From contig NZ_CAJYVE010000010.1 of the NCBI RefSeq assembly GCF_913777995.1, positions 186,001-250,000 of the forward strand: a DNA stretch of 64,000 nt, in the 5' to 3' direction. Under the pieces are notes generated by a model. That model searched no databases. It saw only the letters and a program-made list of their open reading frames with translations, and was not told where the DNA came from. Shown here piece after piece: positions 35,024 to 45,695 of this stretch. The position numbers and the translations under genes are program-made. The number at the start of each line of letters is the position of its first letter. Within the stretch, counting starts at the first letter, position 1. This DNA is from an uncultured Pseudomonas sp. GTDB taxonomy: Bacteria > Pseudomonadota > Gammaproteobacteria > Pseudomonadales > Pseudomonadaceae.

Positions 35024-36043
35024 TCAGACCTTGACGATCCAGCCAGCAGGCGCTTCGACATCACCCGACTGCACGCCGGTCAGTTCCTTGTACAGGCGCT
35101 GGGTCACCGGGCCGACTTCGGTCTCGCTGTAGAACACGTGCAGCTTGTCCTTGTAGGAGATCCCGCCGATCGGGGTGATGACTGCGGCGGTGCCGCAGGC
35201 ACCGGCTTCCTTGAACTCGGCGATCTTGTCGATGAACACGTCGCCTTCCTCGACGGTCAGGCCCAGACGGCTGCTGGCCAGCTCCATCAGCGACAGGCGG
35301 GTGATGCCTGGCAGGACCGAAGGCGAACGCGGAGTGACGAATTTGCCGTCTTCGGTGATGGCGAAGAAGTTGGCCGAGCCCACTTCTTCGATCTTCGAGT
35401 GGGTCTGTGGGTCGAGGTAGATGCAGTCGGCGAAGTTGTTCTTCTTGGCGTCGGAGCCCGGCATCAGGCTGGCGGCATAGTTGCCACCGACCTTGGCAGC
35501 GCCGGTACCGTTCGGCGCGGCGCGGTCGTAGCTGGAGATCACGAAATTGTTCGGCTTCAGGCCGCCCTTGAAGTAGGCGCCAACCGGGATGGCGAACACC
35601 GAGAAGATGAACTCGGGGGCAGTGCGCACGCCGATGTTGTCACCCACGCCGATCACGAACGGGCGCAGGTACAGGGCGCCGCCGGAACCGTAAGGCGGAA
35701 TGAAACGCTCGTTGGCCTTGACGACCTGCTTGCAGGCCTCGATGAACATCTCGGTAGGCACATGGGGCATCAACAGGCGCGAGCAGCTGCGCTGCATGCG
35801 CTGGGCGTTCTGGTCTGGGCGGAACAGGTTGATCGAGCCGTCCTTGCAGCGATAGGCCTTCAGGCCTTCGAAGCACTGCTGGCCGTAATGCAGCGCGGTG
35901 GAGCCTTCGCTGATGTGCAGGACGTTGTCTTCGGTCAGGCTGCCGGCTTCCCAGGCGCCGTTGCGCCAGTGGGCGAGAAAGCGCTTGTCGGTCTTGATGT
36001 AGTCGAAACCCAGTTTGTCCCAGTTGATGCTTTCTTGACTCAT
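35024..36043 (-). CDS. ilvE: Branched-chain amino acid aminotransferase
   Basis: PLP enzyme for the last step of Leu, Ile and Val synthesis and the first of their breakdown. The 339-residue protein, from the ATG at 36043 with GAGGG upstream, begins MSQESINWDKLGFDYIKTD. Motifs include LHYGQQCFEGLKAYRC, GSGGALYLRPFVIG, the lysine region TGAAKVGGNYAASL, and VEEGDVFIDKIAEFKEAGACGTAAVI (part shown). It is the long bacterial/eukaryote-like BCAT type. Confidence 0.93.
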   Translation of the reverse strand: MSQESINWDKLGFDYIKTDKRFLAHWRNGAWEAGSLTEDNVLHISEGSTALHYGQQCFEGLKAYRCKDGSINLFRPDQNAQRMQRSCSRLLMPHVPTEMFIEACKQVVKANERFIPPYGSGGALYLRPFVIGVGDNIGVRTAPEFIFSVFAIPVGAYFKGGLKPNNFVISSYDRAAPNGTGAAKVGGNYAASLMPGSDAKKNNFADCIYLDPQTHSKIEEVGSANFFAITEDGKFVTPRSPSVLPGITRLSLMELASSRLGLTVEEGDVFIDKIAEFKEAGACGTAAVITPIGGISYKDKLHVFYSETEVGPVTQRLYKELTGVQSGDVEAPAGWIVKV

Positions 36044-36152
36044 AACGCCCTCATTCATTTCGCAGACTGCCTGGACGAGTCAGGCCAATGCCGTATTCTG
36101 CCAGAACTTTTGCGCCGGAGTCTGAAAACGCTTGCCACCGGCAGCGCCAGCT

Positions 36153-36794
36153 TCAACCCACCGGAACCTTCTGCGCCGCCTTGCGCCGCCGAATGTAGTC
36201 CAGCAGGGTATCGAGGTCCGAACTGCACAGGGTACGCGCCACTGACTTGACCTCGTCCACCGGCCAGTCCCACCAGGCCGCTTGCAGCAGTTCCTCGCGC
36301 ACCGCTTCCTCGAAACGCCAGCGGATGAACTTGCAAGGGTTGCCGCCCACCACCGCGTAGGGCGGTACGTCGCGTGTGACCACCGCACCGGCGGCGACGA
36401 TGGCGCCATGGCCAATGGTCACGCCGGAAAGGATCAGCGCGTCGGCGCAGATCCAGCAATCGCTGCCGATCACCACATCGCCCTTGCTGGGCGCGTAGTT
36501 CTTGATGTCTTCGAGCTTGTCGATCATCGCCGGGAACGGATAGGTGGTCAGCCAGTCGGTACGGTGCTCACCGCCAAGCAGGATGCGCACGCCATCGGCG
36601 ATGGAGGTGTAGGACCCCACGCGCAGTACGGTGTCGTCACCGAACTCCAGCACTTCGGGAATGCCATAGGTGCCCACCCCCACCGTATAGCGTGGGTAGC
36701 GCAGGCGGATCTTCTCGGCCGAACGGTCCAGCTTGTCCATGCGCCGCAGCTGCTTTCTGGTTTTGCGTTCTCTCAGCAGTTCAAGGAATTTCAT
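36153..36794 (-). CDS. CatB-type acyltransferase (left-handed beta-helix)
   Basis: Hexapeptide-repeat acetyltransferase of 213 residues, xenobiotic acyltransferase type. Repeats are visible at [26 protein letters not shown] and [47 protein letters not shown] (parts), with the typical catalytic His in GEHRTDW. The substrate is unknown; its place 30 nt after a glycosyltransferase suggests a sugar or surface glycan. The ATG at 36794 has CTGGAG upstream. Confidence 0.85.
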   Translation of the reverse strand: MKFLELLRERKTRKQLRRMDKLDRSAEKIRLRYPRYTVGVGTYGIPEVLEFGDDTVLRVGSYTSIADGVRILLGGEHRTDWLTTYPFPAMIDKLEDIKNYAPSKGDVVIGSDCWICADALILSGVTIGHGAIVAAGAVVTRDVPPYAVVGGNPCKFIRWRFEEAVREELLQAAWWDWPVDEVKSVARTLCSSDLDTLLDYIRRRKAAQKVPVG

Positions 36795-36824
36795 GGCACT
36801 CCAGGGTGTTCTTGAACGGGGCAC

Positions 36825-37718
36825 TCAGCGGTGCAGGATCAGGCGCTTGAAACGTCGCCAGGTGGTGCGATTCATGTATCGCCAAGGGATGGAGCGCAAC
36901 AGTTCCCAGGCATGAGCCTTGTCGGTGACCACGGCATACTTGAGTGCCTTGTGAATGACGAACGTTCGCCCGCTCTGGTAATCGGGATGATCCCGGTACG
37001 GCTCGATGGTCTTCAGGTCGGCGTCCAGCAGCACGCGATATTTGCGCGACAGGTTGTTGGCATGCCGACGGTAGCGGGTCACGCACACCGGCAGCACATC
37101 CAGGCGGTAACCCTGGCGTGCGATGCGCAGGGTGATCTGGAAATCCTGCACCTTGATGTCGGGGTCATAGCCACCCGCGGCCTGCAGGGCCTCCATGCGG
37201 TAGAGAGCCACCGGGGCGCCCACCACGACCGCACCCCGCAGGGCCTCGTCGAAGTGCAGGCGCTCGACATAATCACGGCTCTGGTACTTGATGTTGTTGC
37301 CATCGCTGTCCATGTAGATGATCAACGCCCCGACGCAGCCCACCTCGGGATGCTGGTCAAGGTACTCGGCACGAATGCGCACCGAGGAAGGCAGCATGAT
37401 GTCGTCCAGGTCCGGGGTGGAGACGTAGGTGCCCTTGGCGTAGCGCAGGCCATGATTGAGCGCAGCGCTGACGCCCTGATTGGCTTGGGTATGGAGCTGG
37501 AAGGGGTATTTGGCCTGCAGGGCCTGCAGCATGGGAATGCTGTTATCGGTCGAGCCGTCATCGACGATGATGACTTCGAAATTCTCGTAGTCCTGGGCAA
37601 AGATGCTTTCAAGGGCCGCTTCGAGGTACTTCTCGGCGTTATAGCAGGGGGCAATGATCGAGACCAGCGGCGCGTTTTGCACCGTCGGCCGTGCAGAGGA
37701 AATCATTTGGTCGCTCAT
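36825..37718 (-). CDS. Glycosyltransferase family 2 protein
   Basis: A 297-residue GT-A enzyme that moves a sugar from an activated donor. The core is typical: LVSIIAPCYNAEKYLEAALES, FEVIIVDDGSTDNS, ANQGVSAALNHGLRYAKG, then STPDLDDIMLP as the DxD-like metal site, and a C-terminal RYRRHANNLSRKYR segment. No membrane helix. It forms a two-gene unit with the acetyltransferase, perhaps for decoration of LPS or another glycan. Confidence 0.88.
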   Translation of the reverse strand: MSDQMISSARPTVQNAPLVSIIAPCYNAEKYLEAALESIFAQDYENFEVIIVDDGSTDNSIPMLQALQAKYPFQLHTQANQGVSAALNHGLRYAKGTYVSTPDLDDIMLPSSVRIRAEYLDQHPEVGCVGALIIYMDSDGNNIKYQSRDYVERLHFDEALRGAVVVGAPVALYRMEALQAAGGYDPDIKVQDFQITLRIARQGYRLDVLPVCVTRYRRHANNLSRKYRVLLDADLKTIEPYRDHPDYQSGRTFVIHKALKYAVVTDKAHAWELLRSIPWRYMNRTTWRRFKRLILHR

Positions 37719-37889
37719 CGTTTAATAAGGTCTGACGCCGGGTGAGGACCTGACATTGTCGTTGAATGGTTAGCAACTTTTAACAAAGTGGACACATGAT
37801 GGTGCAATCGATCGTTTTTTTCCACTGCGCGGCCAGAAAGGCCCTGCCAGGCGCATGGAATTTTCCCAATCCGCCTAACAGACAGGCAA

Positions 37890-37923
37890 AAAAAAGCCCC
37901 GTTCCGCAGAACAGGGCTTGGGT
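37890..37923 (-). terminator. Terminator after cyoE
   Basis: On the minus strand the stem AAGCCCTGTTC/GAACGGGGCTT is followed by a run of T residues, just past the cyoE stop codon. Confidence 0.85.
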
Positions 37924-37940
37924 TACCGCTCAGGTGGGCC

Positions 37941-38828
37941 TCAGAAGGCGTAAGTCACCAATAACTCCTTGGTCACCTGAAAGTCCACCGACATCATCAC
38001 GCTCAGAGCGGTGATGGTAACGATGGAGAACACGAACAGTTTGCGTGCCCAGACCGTGTCGTCCACGGCCTTGTAGCCTTTCCAGGCCATGTACAGCCAG
38101 TACATGCCCAGGCCCGCCGCGACGGCCAGGTAGTTCAGGCCGGCGTAGCCGCCGAACGTCAGCATCAGGGTCGCGACCAGGAACGCCAGGATGTACAGCA
38201 GGATATGGCGCTTGGTCACCAGGATGCCACGCTTGACCGGCAAAACCGGAATCTTGGCCGCACGGTAGTCGTTGAAGCGGAAGATCGCGATGGCGTACGA
38301 GTGCGGCATCTGCCACAGGCTGAACATCACCAGCAGGGTCAACGCAGCGAAGTCGAAGCTGTTGCTCACTGCGCAGTAGCCCACCACCGGTGGCATGGCC
38401 CCGGAAAGGCTACCGATCAGCGTGCCATGCACCGACTTGCGCTTGAAGTACAGGCTGTAGAGGCCGACGTACACCACGAAACCGATCAGTACCAGGAATG
38501 CCGACAGCGGGTTGGCGTAGGTGTAGAGCAACCATACGCCCGCTACGCCCAGCACGGCGCCGTACAGCAGCGCCAGCTTCAGGGACACCAGCCCCTGAAC
38601 CAGTGCGCGGCCGCGGGTACGCTCCATGCGCTGGTCGATGTCGCGGTCGATACAGTTGTTGAACACGCAACCCGATGCCACGACCAGGGAGGTACCGATC
38701 ACTGCCGCGAGGAACACGACCAGATCGATATCACCCTTGGAAGCCAGGAAAAAGCCACCCGCCACCGAAAGCACGTTACCGAAAATGATCCCCGGCTTGG
38801 TGATTTGGATAAAGTGCTTCAGTGACAT
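37941..38828 (-). CDS. cyoE: Protoheme IX farnesyltransferase CyoE
   Basis: UbiA-type membrane prenyltransferase that makes heme O for the cytochrome bo3 oxidase. The 295 residues, from ATG 38828, start [21 protein letters not shown] and contain the Mg-binding motif [16 protein letters not shown] and the second motif [25 protein letters not shown] (part). About nine membrane helices. Last gene of the cyo operon, 11 nt after cyoD. Confidence 0.96.
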   Translation of the reverse strand: MSLKHFIQITKPGIIFGNVLSVAGGFFLASKGDIDLVVFLAAVIGTSLVVASGCVFNNCIDRDIDQRMERTRGRALVQGLVSLKLALLYGAVLGVAGVWLLYTYANPLSAFLVLIGFVVYVGLYSLYFKRKSVHGTLIGSLSGAMPPVVGYCAVSNSFDFAALTLLVMFSLWQMPHSYAIAIFRFNDYRAAKIPVLPVKRGILVTKRHILLYILAFLVATLMLTFGGYAGLNYLAVAAGLGMYWLYMAWKGYKAVDDTVWARKLFVFSIVTITALSVMMSVDFQVTKELLVTYAF

Positions 38829-38839
38829 TGGGTATTTCC

Positions 38840-39175
38840 TCACTGCGCCATCATTTCGCGGTGGATGCTGAAGATGATCCACACCGACAGGCCTACCAGG
38901 AACACGATCACCAGCGACGTGAAGACGAATGCCATCACGTTGTTACGCTGGCCTTTCGAGAAGTCCAGGTGCAGGAAGTAACGCAGGTGCACCAGGATCT
39001 GGATGACCGCGAAGGCCATGATGACCCAGATGGTGGTGTCCTTCGGCAGCACTGGCGACATCACGATGGCGAACGGAATGGCGGTCAGGATCACCGACAG
39101 CACGAAGCCGATGATGTAGTCCTTCACGGAGCCGTGGCCAGCATGATCGTCGTGGGTGTTATGTGGATTAGCCAT
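38840..39175 (-). CDS. cyoD: Cytochrome bo3 ubiquinol oxidase subunit IV
   Basis: A 111-residue subunit with three membrane helices (about 20-40, 48-68, 82-104) needed for assembly of the oxidase. It starts [24 protein letters not shown], typical of CyoD. The start codon abuts the cyoC stop codon. Confidence 0.95.
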   Translation of the reverse strand: MANPHNTHDDHAGHGSVKDYIIGFVLSVILTAIPFAIVMSPVLPKDTTIWVIMAFAVIQILVHLRYFLHLDFSKGQRNNVMAFVFTSLVIVFLVGLSVWIIFSIHREMMAQ

Positions 39176-39799
39176 TTACAGCACCCCCAGCAGGTAAACA
39201 ATGGTGAACACGCCAATCCAGACCACGTCCAGGAAGTGCCAGAACAGGCTCAGGCAGCTCAGGCGGGTCTTGTTGGTGTTGGTCAGGCCCTTCTTGTTGA
39301 CCTGATACATCATGATGGCCATCCAGATCAGACCACTGGTCACGTGGGCACCGTGCAGGCCGACCAGCGAGAAGAACGCCGACAGGAAGCCGCTCTTGTC
39401 CGGACCATGACCATGAACGATCAGGTGATGGAACTCATAGACTTCCATCGCGATAAAGCCGGCACCGCACAGCCAGGTAACGGCCAGCCAGCCCAGGACC
39501 TGGCTCTTCTTGCCCTTGTACAGGGCCAGCATGGCAAAGCCATAGGTGATCGAACTGATCAGCAGGAACGCGGTTTCGACGGCCACGAACGGCAGTTCGA
39601 AGATGTCCTTGCCGGACGGACCGCCCGCCACGCTGTTCGCCATCACGGCGAACACCGCGAAGAACGAGGCGAACAGCACGCAGTCGGTCATCAGGTACAG
39701 CCAGAAGCCATAGACCTTCATCTCACCACTGTCGTGGTGGTGATCGTCGTGCCCGTGGTCGTGACCATGGGCTCCGGAGTTGATAGCAATATTCGACAT
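39176..39799 (-). CDS. cyoC: Cytochrome bo3 ubiquinol oxidase subunit III
   Basis: A 207-residue membrane subunit with five helices. A His-rich N-terminus ([14 protein letters not shown]) is followed by [38 protein letters not shown] and [20 protein letters not shown], all CyoC features (parts shown). The ATG at 39799 is one base after the cyoB stop; the longer open frame upstream lies inside cyoB and is not used. Confidence 0.95.
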   Translation of the reverse strand: MSNIAINSGAHGHDHGHDDHHHDSGEMKVYGFWLYLMTDCVLFASFFAVFAVMANSVAGGPSGKDIFELPFVAVETAFLLISSITYGFAMLALYKGKKSQVLGWLAVTWLCGAGFIAMEVYEFHHLIVHGHGPDKSGFLSAFFSLVGLHGAHVTSGLIWMAIMMYQVNKKGLTNTNKTRLSCLSLFWHFLDVVWIGVFTIVYLLGVL

Positions 39800-39800
39800 G

Positions 39801-41813
39801 TTAGGCCTGTTCCATCGAAGACTTGGCAGGGGTGTAGGCACCTTCGGCCACCAGGACCTTGTGATGCTCACCTTCGATACGTGCGATCTGATCGACCGGC
39901 ACCATGTAGCCCTGGTCGTCACGTGCAGCGTGAGCGACGAAGACCGCGATGGTTGCTACCAGGCTCGCACCTACCAGCCACCAGATGTGCCAGATGAAGG
40001 CGAAGCCGAAGACGGTCAGCAGCAGACCCATCCACATACCGGTTGCAGTGTTGTTCGGCATGTGAATTTCCGAGTACTTGGCAGGCACCTTGTACGCGGT
40101 ACCGTTGCGCTTGGCCTCGGTGAAAGCGTCGATATCGTCGGCTTTCGGCAGTTCAGCGAAGTTGTAGAACGGCGGTGGCGAAGAGGTCGACCATTCCAGG
40201 GTATGGCCATTCCATGGGTCGCCAGTCAGGTCGCGGTTCTTGTTACGGTCACGGATACTGACGAACAGCTGGATCAGTTGCGAAGCGATACCGGCAGCGA
40301 TCAGGAAGGCACCGACCAGAGCAACGTTCAGGTAGATGTTCCACTCAGGCATGTCGGTCGCGTTCAGACGACGGGTCATACCCAGGAAGCCCAGCGCGTA
40401 CAGCGGCATGAAGGCCACGAAGAAGCCGGTGATCCAGAACCAGAACGCAGCCTTGCCCCAGCCTTCGTGCAGCTTGAAGCCGAACGCTTTCGGGAACCAG
40501 AAGGCGAAGCCGGCGATGTAGCCGAATACCGCACCACCGATGATCACGTTGTGGAAGTGAGCGATCACGAACAGGCTGTTGTGCAGCACGAAGTCAGCGC
40601 CCGGGATGGCCAGCAGAACGCCGGTCATACCACCGATCGAGAAGGTGACCATGAAGCCCAGGGTCCACATGATCGGCGCGGTGAAGCGCAGACGGCCCTG
40701 GTAGATGGTGAACAGCCAGTTGAACAGCTTCACACCCGTCGGAATGGCAATCAGCATGGTCGCCAGACCGAAGAAGGCGTTGACGCTCGCGCCTGCACCC
40801 ATGGTGAAGAAGTGGTGCAGCCAGACCACGAAGCCCAGTACGCAGATACCACCGGACGCGAAGATCATCGACTTGTGGCCGAACAGACGCTTGCCGGAGA
40901 AAGTCGAAACCACTTCCGAGAACACGCCGAACGCCGGCAGTACCAGGATGTATACCTCAGGGTGACCCCAGGCCCAGAACAGGTTCACGTACATCATTGG
41001 GTTGCCGCCCAGTTCGTTCGTGAAAATGTGGAAGTCCAGGTAGCGGTCGAGGGTCAGCAGCGCCAGGCAGGCGGTCAGGATCGGGAACGAAGCCACGATC
41101 AGGACGTTGGCGAAGGTGCAGGTCCAGGTGAAGATCGGCATGTCCATCAGTTTCATGCCAGGCGTACGCATTTTCAGCACGGTGACCAGGAAGTTCACGC
41201 CCGTCAATGTCGTACCTAGACCTGAAAGCTGCAAGGCCCAGATGTAGTAGTCGACACCCACGCCAGGACTGTATTGCAGGCCCGACAGCGGCGGATAGGC
41301 TACCCAACCGGTCTTGGCGAACTCACCAACACCCAGGGAGATGTTGATCAGCAGCATGCCGGCAACCAGCAGCCAGAAGCTCAGGGAGTTCAGGAATGGG
41401 AAGGCAACGTCACGCGCACCGATCTGCAGCGGCAGGACGATGTTCATCAGGCCGGTGAAGAAAGGCATCGCCATGAAGATGATCATGATCACACCGTGAG
41501 CGGTGAAGATCTGGTCATAGTGCTCTGGCGGCAGGAAGCCTTCGGCGCCGTTCTGCGCCATGGCCAGCTGGGTACGCATCATGATGGCGTCGGCGAAGCC
41601 GCGCAGCAGCATGACCATGGCCACGATGATGTACATCACACCGATTTTCTTGTGGTCGACGGTCGTCAACCACTCGGTGTACAGGTAGCTCCACTTCTTG
41701 AAGTAGGTGATCGCGCCGACCACGGCCAGACCGCCCAGAGCGATCATGGCAAGGGTCACCATGACTATCGGCTCGTGGAACGGAATCGCTTCCAGACTTA
41801 ATTTGCCTAACAT
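39801..41813 (-). CDS. cyoB: Cytochrome bo3 ubiquinol oxidase subunit I
   Basis: Catalytic subunit (670 residues, about 15 helices) that reduces O2 to water and pumps protons. Heme and CuB ligands are present: [11 protein letters not shown] (low-spin heme His), [12 protein letters not shown] (CuB His with Tyr cross-link and the proton-channel Glu), HHFFTMG (two CuB His) and HFHNVIIGG (both hemes). The C-terminal tail is the length usual for CyoB. Confidence 0.97.
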   Translation of the reverse strand: MLGKLSLEAIPFHEPIVMVTLAMIALGGLAVVGAITYFKKWSYLYTEWLTTVDHKKIGVMYIIVAMVMLLRGFADAIMMRTQLAMAQNGAEGFLPPEHYDQIFTAHGVIMIIFMAMPFFTGLMNIVLPLQIGARDVAFPFLNSLSFWLLVAGMLLINISLGVGEFAKTGWVAYPPLSGLQYSPGVGVDYYIWALQLSGLGTTLTGVNFLVTVLKMRTPGMKLMDMPIFTWTCTFANVLIVASFPILTACLALLTLDRYLDFHIFTNELGGNPMMYVNLFWAWGHPEVYILVLPAFGVFSEVVSTFSGKRLFGHKSMIFASGGICVLGFVVWLHHFFTMGAGASVNAFFGLATMLIAIPTGVKLFNWLFTIYQGRLRFTAPIMWTLGFMVTFSIGGMTGVLLAIPGADFVLHNSLFVIAHFHNVIIGGAVFGYIAGFAFWFPKAFGFKLHEGWGKAAFWFWITGFFVAFMPLYALGFLGMTRRLNATDMPEWNIYLNVALVGAFLIAAGIASQLIQLFVSIRDRNKNRDLTGDPWNGHTLEWSTSSPPPFYNFAELPKADDIDAFTEAKRNGTAYKVPAKYSEIHMPNNTATGMWMGLLLTVFGFAFIWHIWWLVGASLVATIAVFVAHAARDDQGYMVPVDQIARIEGEHHKVLVAEGAYTPAKSSMEQA

Positions 41814-41816
41814 TGT

Positions 41817-42761
41817 TTACTCCTCTGCCCCAGCAGCTGAATTCTTGCTGTTTTGCGCGCCATCGGTACCGGTGACTTGCTTCTCACGGATGCTCTGCTT
41901 GCTCGGCCCGTGGTTCATGCCCTCGTACTTGTCGATGATGATCTGGAACAGATCAGGGGTGACCGAGGAATAGAGCTCTACGGGGTGACGCTCGCTAGGT
42001 TTGAGCAACGCAGCGTATTCAGCCGAGTCAAGGTGTTTAGGTGAGTTCTTGACCTCGGCGATCCAGGCCTCGTAATCAGCCTGGCTGGTCGCGATAGCCT
42101 TGAACTTCATGCCGGTGAAGCCCGCACCACTGTAGTTGGCGGAGATACCGTTGAACTCGTGATTCTCGTTGGCGATCAGGTGCATCTTGGTGTGCATGCC
42201 CGCCATCGCGTAAATCTGGCCGCCCAGACCCGGGATGAAGAACGAGTTCATCACGCTGTCGGAAGTGACCTGGAAATTGATCGGGGTATTGGCCGGGAAG
42301 ACGATCTTGTTGACCGTGGCAATGCCCTGCTCCGGATAGATGAACAGCCATTTCCAGTCCAGGGATACCGCCTGGATGGTGACCGGCTTGACGTCGGAAT
42401 CCAGCGGACGGTAAGGATCCAGGCGGTGGGTCGAAACGTAGGTGAAGTAGCCCAGGAAGATCAGCAGGATGATCGGGACGCCCCACACCGCGACTTCGAT
42501 CTTGGTGGAGTGCGACCAGTCAGGCGTGTATTTGGCAGCCGTGTTGGACGCGCGATATTTCCACGCAAAGATGATGGTCATGAAAATGACCGGGATCACC
42601 ACGATCAGCATCAGCAGGGTGGCGATAACGATCAGGTTGCGTTGCTCGATACCCACCTGCCCTTTCGGATCGAGCAGCGGAAAGCCATCACAACCACTGA
42701 GCAGAAGCATGCTGAACAGGGCCAAGTAGCCAAAAAACCTGGGGTACCTATTTTTACTCAT
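41817..42761 (-). CDS. cyoA: Cytochrome bo3 ubiquinol oxidase subunit II
   Basis: A 314-residue lipoprotein (lipobox LLLSGC, Cys at 24) with two membrane helices and a periplasmic cupredoxin domain. The CuA ligands are missing, as in quinol oxidases. [20 protein letters not shown] and [16 protein letters not shown] are typical. The ATG at 42761 has AGAGG upstream; upstream codons in frame are not part of the protein. Confidence 0.96.
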   Translation of the reverse strand: MSKNRYPRFFGYLALFSMLLLSGCDGFPLLDPKGQVGIEQRNLIVIATLLMLIVVIPVIFMTIIFAWKYRASNTAAKYTPDWSHSTKIEVAVWGVPIILLIFLGYFTYVSTHRLDPYRPLDSDVKPVTIQAVSLDWKWLFIYPEQGIATVNKIVFPANTPINFQVTSDSVMNSFFIPGLGGQIYAMAGMHTKMHLIANENHEFNGISANYSGAGFTGMKFKAIATSQADYEAWIAEVKNSPKHLDSAEYAALLKPSERHPVELYSSVTPDLFQIIIDKYEGMNHGPSKQSIREKQVTGTDGAQNSKNSAAGAEE

Positions 42762-43166
42762 CTCACGACCTCTAAAAGCAGCTTTCGCGGTGCTGTTGGG
42801 TTTCGACCGCCAACACTTCACCCTGCCAGTGCCGGCATGTTTTTTTGAATTGAACAAGGGCCTGCCAGAACGCGGTAGCGAAACGACAAATCCGGTTTTT
42901 GCTTGGATTCATATCCTGAACGACTGGAAATCGCCTGCCAGCAGGACGAATGCGGCCGTTCCAAGCGCCAGAGGCCAGCGTTGCGCGGCCTGTTCAGGGT
43001 ACAGAGCGGCACTCCAGGGCCTCGAAAATCAGCTCATCGTCCAGTCAGGCTAGACGAAAACTGCGGCGATTGTAGATATGTAAGTTTTTATTGACTATGC
43101 CTTATTTTGTAACAGTTAATCTCAGATTTGGAAACAATTGCAAATTTTTGTTGTCCAGATCACGAA
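42762..43166. promoter_or_regulatory. Upstream region of the cyo operon
   Basis: No gene is seen in about 400 nt between cyoA and dsbB. It must hold the cyo promoter; the segment 43070-43160 is clearly A+T-rich. I could not find a clean ANR-type TTGAT-N4-ATCAA site. Confidence 0.4.
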
Positions 43167-43197
43167 AAAGTGCCTCGTTACGACGAGGCACTTTGCG
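43167..43197 (-). terminator. Terminator after dsbB
   Basis: On the minus strand AGTGCCTCGT pairs with ACGAGGCACT, followed by TTTTT. It lies directly past the dsbB stop codon. Confidence 0.85.
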
Positions 43198-43198
43198 G

Positions 43199-43723
43199 CT
43201 AAAGCCCTTGCAAACCTTGGGGCTTACGCCGGTTACGAATGATCCCCAGGGGAACCAGCATAGCGGTGAGCACGAATGCTACCAGAGCCCACTGCGCCAG
43301 CGACAGTCCCAGAACCGGCGGGTAAGGGGTGGAGCAGAAGCCGCTGACCTGAAATCCTAGGGGAAACATCGAAGCCAGGGGCAGGCCGTCGACGATCGGC
43401 TGCAACTCGTCAATGCCGCAGCTGACCGCCGGATTGGCCAGTACCCAGACATGCCGCCCCGCCGCCACGATGCCGCCGATGGCGCTGAGCACCACCAGCC
43501 CTTCGAACAGCGTGGTGCTGCGCCGCCCCGGCATCGCCGCGCCGATGAAGGCGAACAAGGCGATGAACAACAGGGCATAGCGTTGCAGGATGCACAGCGG
43601 GCACGGTGCCTCGCCCAGCACGATCTGCATGTACAGGGCGCCGCCGATCAACGACAGGCAGATGATTCCCAGCAAGACCAGAAAGCGCTTCTCGCGCCGC
43701 AGGTACAACGTGTTGTCGCTCAT
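43199..43723 (-). CDS. dsbB: Disulfide bond formation protein DsbB
   Basis: Inner-membrane protein of 174 residues that reoxidises DsbA and passes electrons to ubiquinone. Four helices. The redox pairs are C41-P-L-C44 and C102/C130. The N-terminal RREKRFLVLLGI and the CILQRYALLFIALFAF stretch fit the family. It stands upstream of cyo on the same strand with its own terminator. Confidence 0.93.
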   Translation of the reverse strand: MSDNTLYLRREKRFLVLLGIICLSLIGGALYMQIVLGEAPCPLCILQRYALLFIALFAFIGAAMPGRRSTTLFEGLVVLSAIGGIVAAGRHVWVLANPAVSCGIDELQPIVDGLPLASMFPLGFQVSGFCSTPYPPVLGLSLAQWALVAFVLTAMLVPLGIIRNRRKPQGLQGL

Positions 43724-44297
43724 TCACTTACCTTTCGAATGGGGGCGGTGATTCGCCGGCCGGGATGATCGGGGCCTGGCGCGTCGGGCTCAAGGGCCGC
43801 ACCGCCATACGGAGCCTTTGGCCACCCGGGCGGTCGAATCGGGGTGGCGAGGCATCCTGCTGCCGGTTATTGAACGCCTTCCTTATATATAGAAGGATGC
43901 GTCTATTTGTCGCACGCTGGTTTTCACGTCGTGCAAACGACGCCAGGTCCTGACACACGCCTTGGCGAACGCTGCGAACTGCGCGCTTATGTCGCATGCC
44001 CGCTACGCTCCAGGAGCCTGCGCCGGATTGTCGCACGCGCTTCTATATATAGAAGGATGCGACCATTTGCCACAGAGCGGCATCCGAAGGTTTGACGTCA
44101 ATAAAGTCCAACTGCCACTATTGCGCTTCGCGTACCGTCGACCCCGTGCCTGGCACGGCAATGCATGAAACCGTGAAGCGGCTCCCAGCCCGGGCTCCCA
44201 CTCGGAGCTATCCTTGGCACAACCCTGAAGATAATCGTTCATTGGTGTCATCAGGCTGGATACGCGGTCGATGCTTTTCATTTGCCAGAAGGTTCCT
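43724..44297. other. Long intergenic region with a repeated palindromic unit
   Basis: No convincing gene. A unit TATATATAGAAGGATGCG occurs at 43884-43901 (first bases T-A shifted) and 44044-44061, about 160 nt apart, each followed by a related CATTTG-type stretch. The second copy includes the perfect palindrome CTTCTATATATAGAAG (44040-44055). TGTCGCA occurs three times between (near 43909, 43991, 44030), and a small hairpin CGTCG/CGACG lies at 43927-43942. A regulatory RNA or multiple operator sites for cheV or dsbB are possible. Confidence 0.45.
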
Positions 44298-45191
44298 ATG
44301 TCCACCACGAACGCCCGGGCAGACTCCCTATCGCTGTTGCTGTTCACCCTGCGCAGCGGCAAGCTGATGGCGATCAATCTGCTTAAGGTCAGCGAAATCA
44401 TTCCCTGCCCTCCCCTCACCCACCTGCCGGAATCGCACCCGCACGTAAAAGGCGTGGCGACCCTGCGTGGCGCTTCGCTGTCGGTCATCGACCTGAGCCG
44501 CGCCATCGGCGAGCGCCCGCTGGCCGACCCGGATGCCGGCTGCCTGATCGTCACCGATGTAAGCCGCAGCAAGCAGGGCCTGCATGTCCAGGCGGTGAGC
44601 AAGATCGTGCACTGCCTGACCACCGACATTCGTCCGCCGCCCTATGGTTCCAGCAACCGTTCGTTCATCACCGGCGTGACCCAGGTCGATGGCACGCTGG
44701 TGCAGGTACTGGACATCGAGAAGATCATCCACGGTATCGCCCCGGCGCAGATCGAGGTCAAGCCAGAGACGCTGAGCAACGACGAACTGGAACTGCTGCG
44801 CACCACCCAGATCCTGGTGGTGGACGACAGCCAGGTGGCCCTGCAGCAGTCGATCCTGACCTTGCGCCAGGTCGGCATGGAATGCCGCACCGCGCGCAGC
44901 GCCCGGGAGGCGCTGGATGTGCTGATGGAACTCAAGGGCACCCCGGAAGAAATCAACCTGCTGGTCTCGGACATCGAGATGTCCGAAATGGACGGCTACG
45001 CCCTGACCCGTACCCTGCGTGAAACGCCGGACTTCCAGGATCTCTACATCCTGCTGCACACCTCGCTGGACAGCGCGATGAACAGCGAAAAGGCCAGCAG
45101 CGCGGGTGCCGATGCGGTACTGACCAAGTTCTCCTCGCCGGAACTGACCCGCTGTCTGGTCGAGGCTGCCCGTACCATCAACGCCCGTTAG
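44298..45191 (+). CDS. cheV: CheV-type chemotaxis protein (CheW-receiver)
   Basis: A 297-residue adaptor that couples receptors to CheA and can be phosphorylated. CheW-like domain at about 10-155 (LLLFTLRSGKLMAINLLKVSEII, RGASLSVIDLSRAIG) and receiver domain at about 170-295 with ILVVDDSQVA, the phospho-acceptor in LLVSDIEMSEMDGY, and the final VLTKFSS segment with the conserved Lys. The ATG at 44298 has AGAAGG upstream. Confidence 0.9.
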   Translation: MSTTNARADSLSLLLFTLRSGKLMAINLLKVSEIIPCPPLTHLPESHPHVKGVATLRGASLSVIDLSRAIGERPLADPDAGCLIVTDVSRSKQGLHVQAVSKIVHCLTTDIRPPPYGSSNRSFITGVTQVDGTLVQVLDIEKIIHGIAPAQIEVKPETLSNDELELLRTTQILVVDDSQVALQQSILTLRQVGMECRTARSAREALDVLMELKGTPEEINLLVSDIEMSEMDGYALTRTLRETPDFQDLYILLHTSLDSAMNSEKASSAGADAVLTKFSSPELTRCLVEAARTINAR

Positions 45192-45283
45192 CCGGACACC
45201 GCCAGGCACCTGCCACTGGTCTTACGCCCGTGGCCTTGTGTAGCCTGGCGGGCAACTGTCCATGCTTCCCCGGAGATGCGTTC

Positions 45284-45598
45284 ATGAAACCCGCCTTGCT
45301 CCTGCTTGCCAGCCTGGCCCTGGGTATCACTCAGGTCCAAGCGTCCACCCCACAGTCCTGGAAGCAGCTCGACAAGACCGCCCAGGCGGCATGCCTGAAA
45401 GCCAGCCAGCTCAAGGATGTGAAGACCATCGGCAACAGCGCGCGTTTTGCCGATACGGTGGGGTATGACGCCCTGCTGCTCGAAGGGCGCTACCCGCAGA
45501 AGCACATGAACAACCGCCGGGGCACGGAGCTGTGCCTCTTCCACCGGCAAAGCGGTCAGGCCAGCGTTACCGAGTGGGACAGCATCGAGCGACGCTGA
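45284..45598 (+). CDS. Small periplasmic protein of unknown function
   Basis: A 104-residue protein with a signal peptide (MKPALLLLASLALGITQVQA, cleavage near residue 20). The mature part has two Cys (AACLKAS and LCLFHR) that could form a disulfide. QSWKQLDKTAQAACLKAS and a C-terminal GTELCLFHRQSGQASVTEW are the clearest stretches. No family recognised. The ATG at 45284 has GGAGA upstream. Confidence 0.75.
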   Translation: MKPALLLLASLALGITQVQASTPQSWKQLDKTAQAACLKASQLKDVKTIGNSARFADTVGYDALLLEGRYPQKHMNNRRGTELCLFHRQSGQASVTEWDSIERR

Positions 45599-45695
45599 AA
45601 ACGCCTGGCATGCTCCTTGCTTCCGTCAGGGGCAAAACACAACGCTGGCGGAAACGGTTCCGCTGCATCATTGATCGGCGGATGACCCTGAAGCG

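Noticed and set aside
39780-41219. Long plus-strand open frame over cyoB
   Set aside because: Antisense to a complete CyoB with all heme ligands; no ribosome site or domain.
42762-43198. ANR/FNR box for the cyo operon
   Set aside because: No TTGAT-N4-ATCAA match is seen in the gap; calling one would be guesswork.
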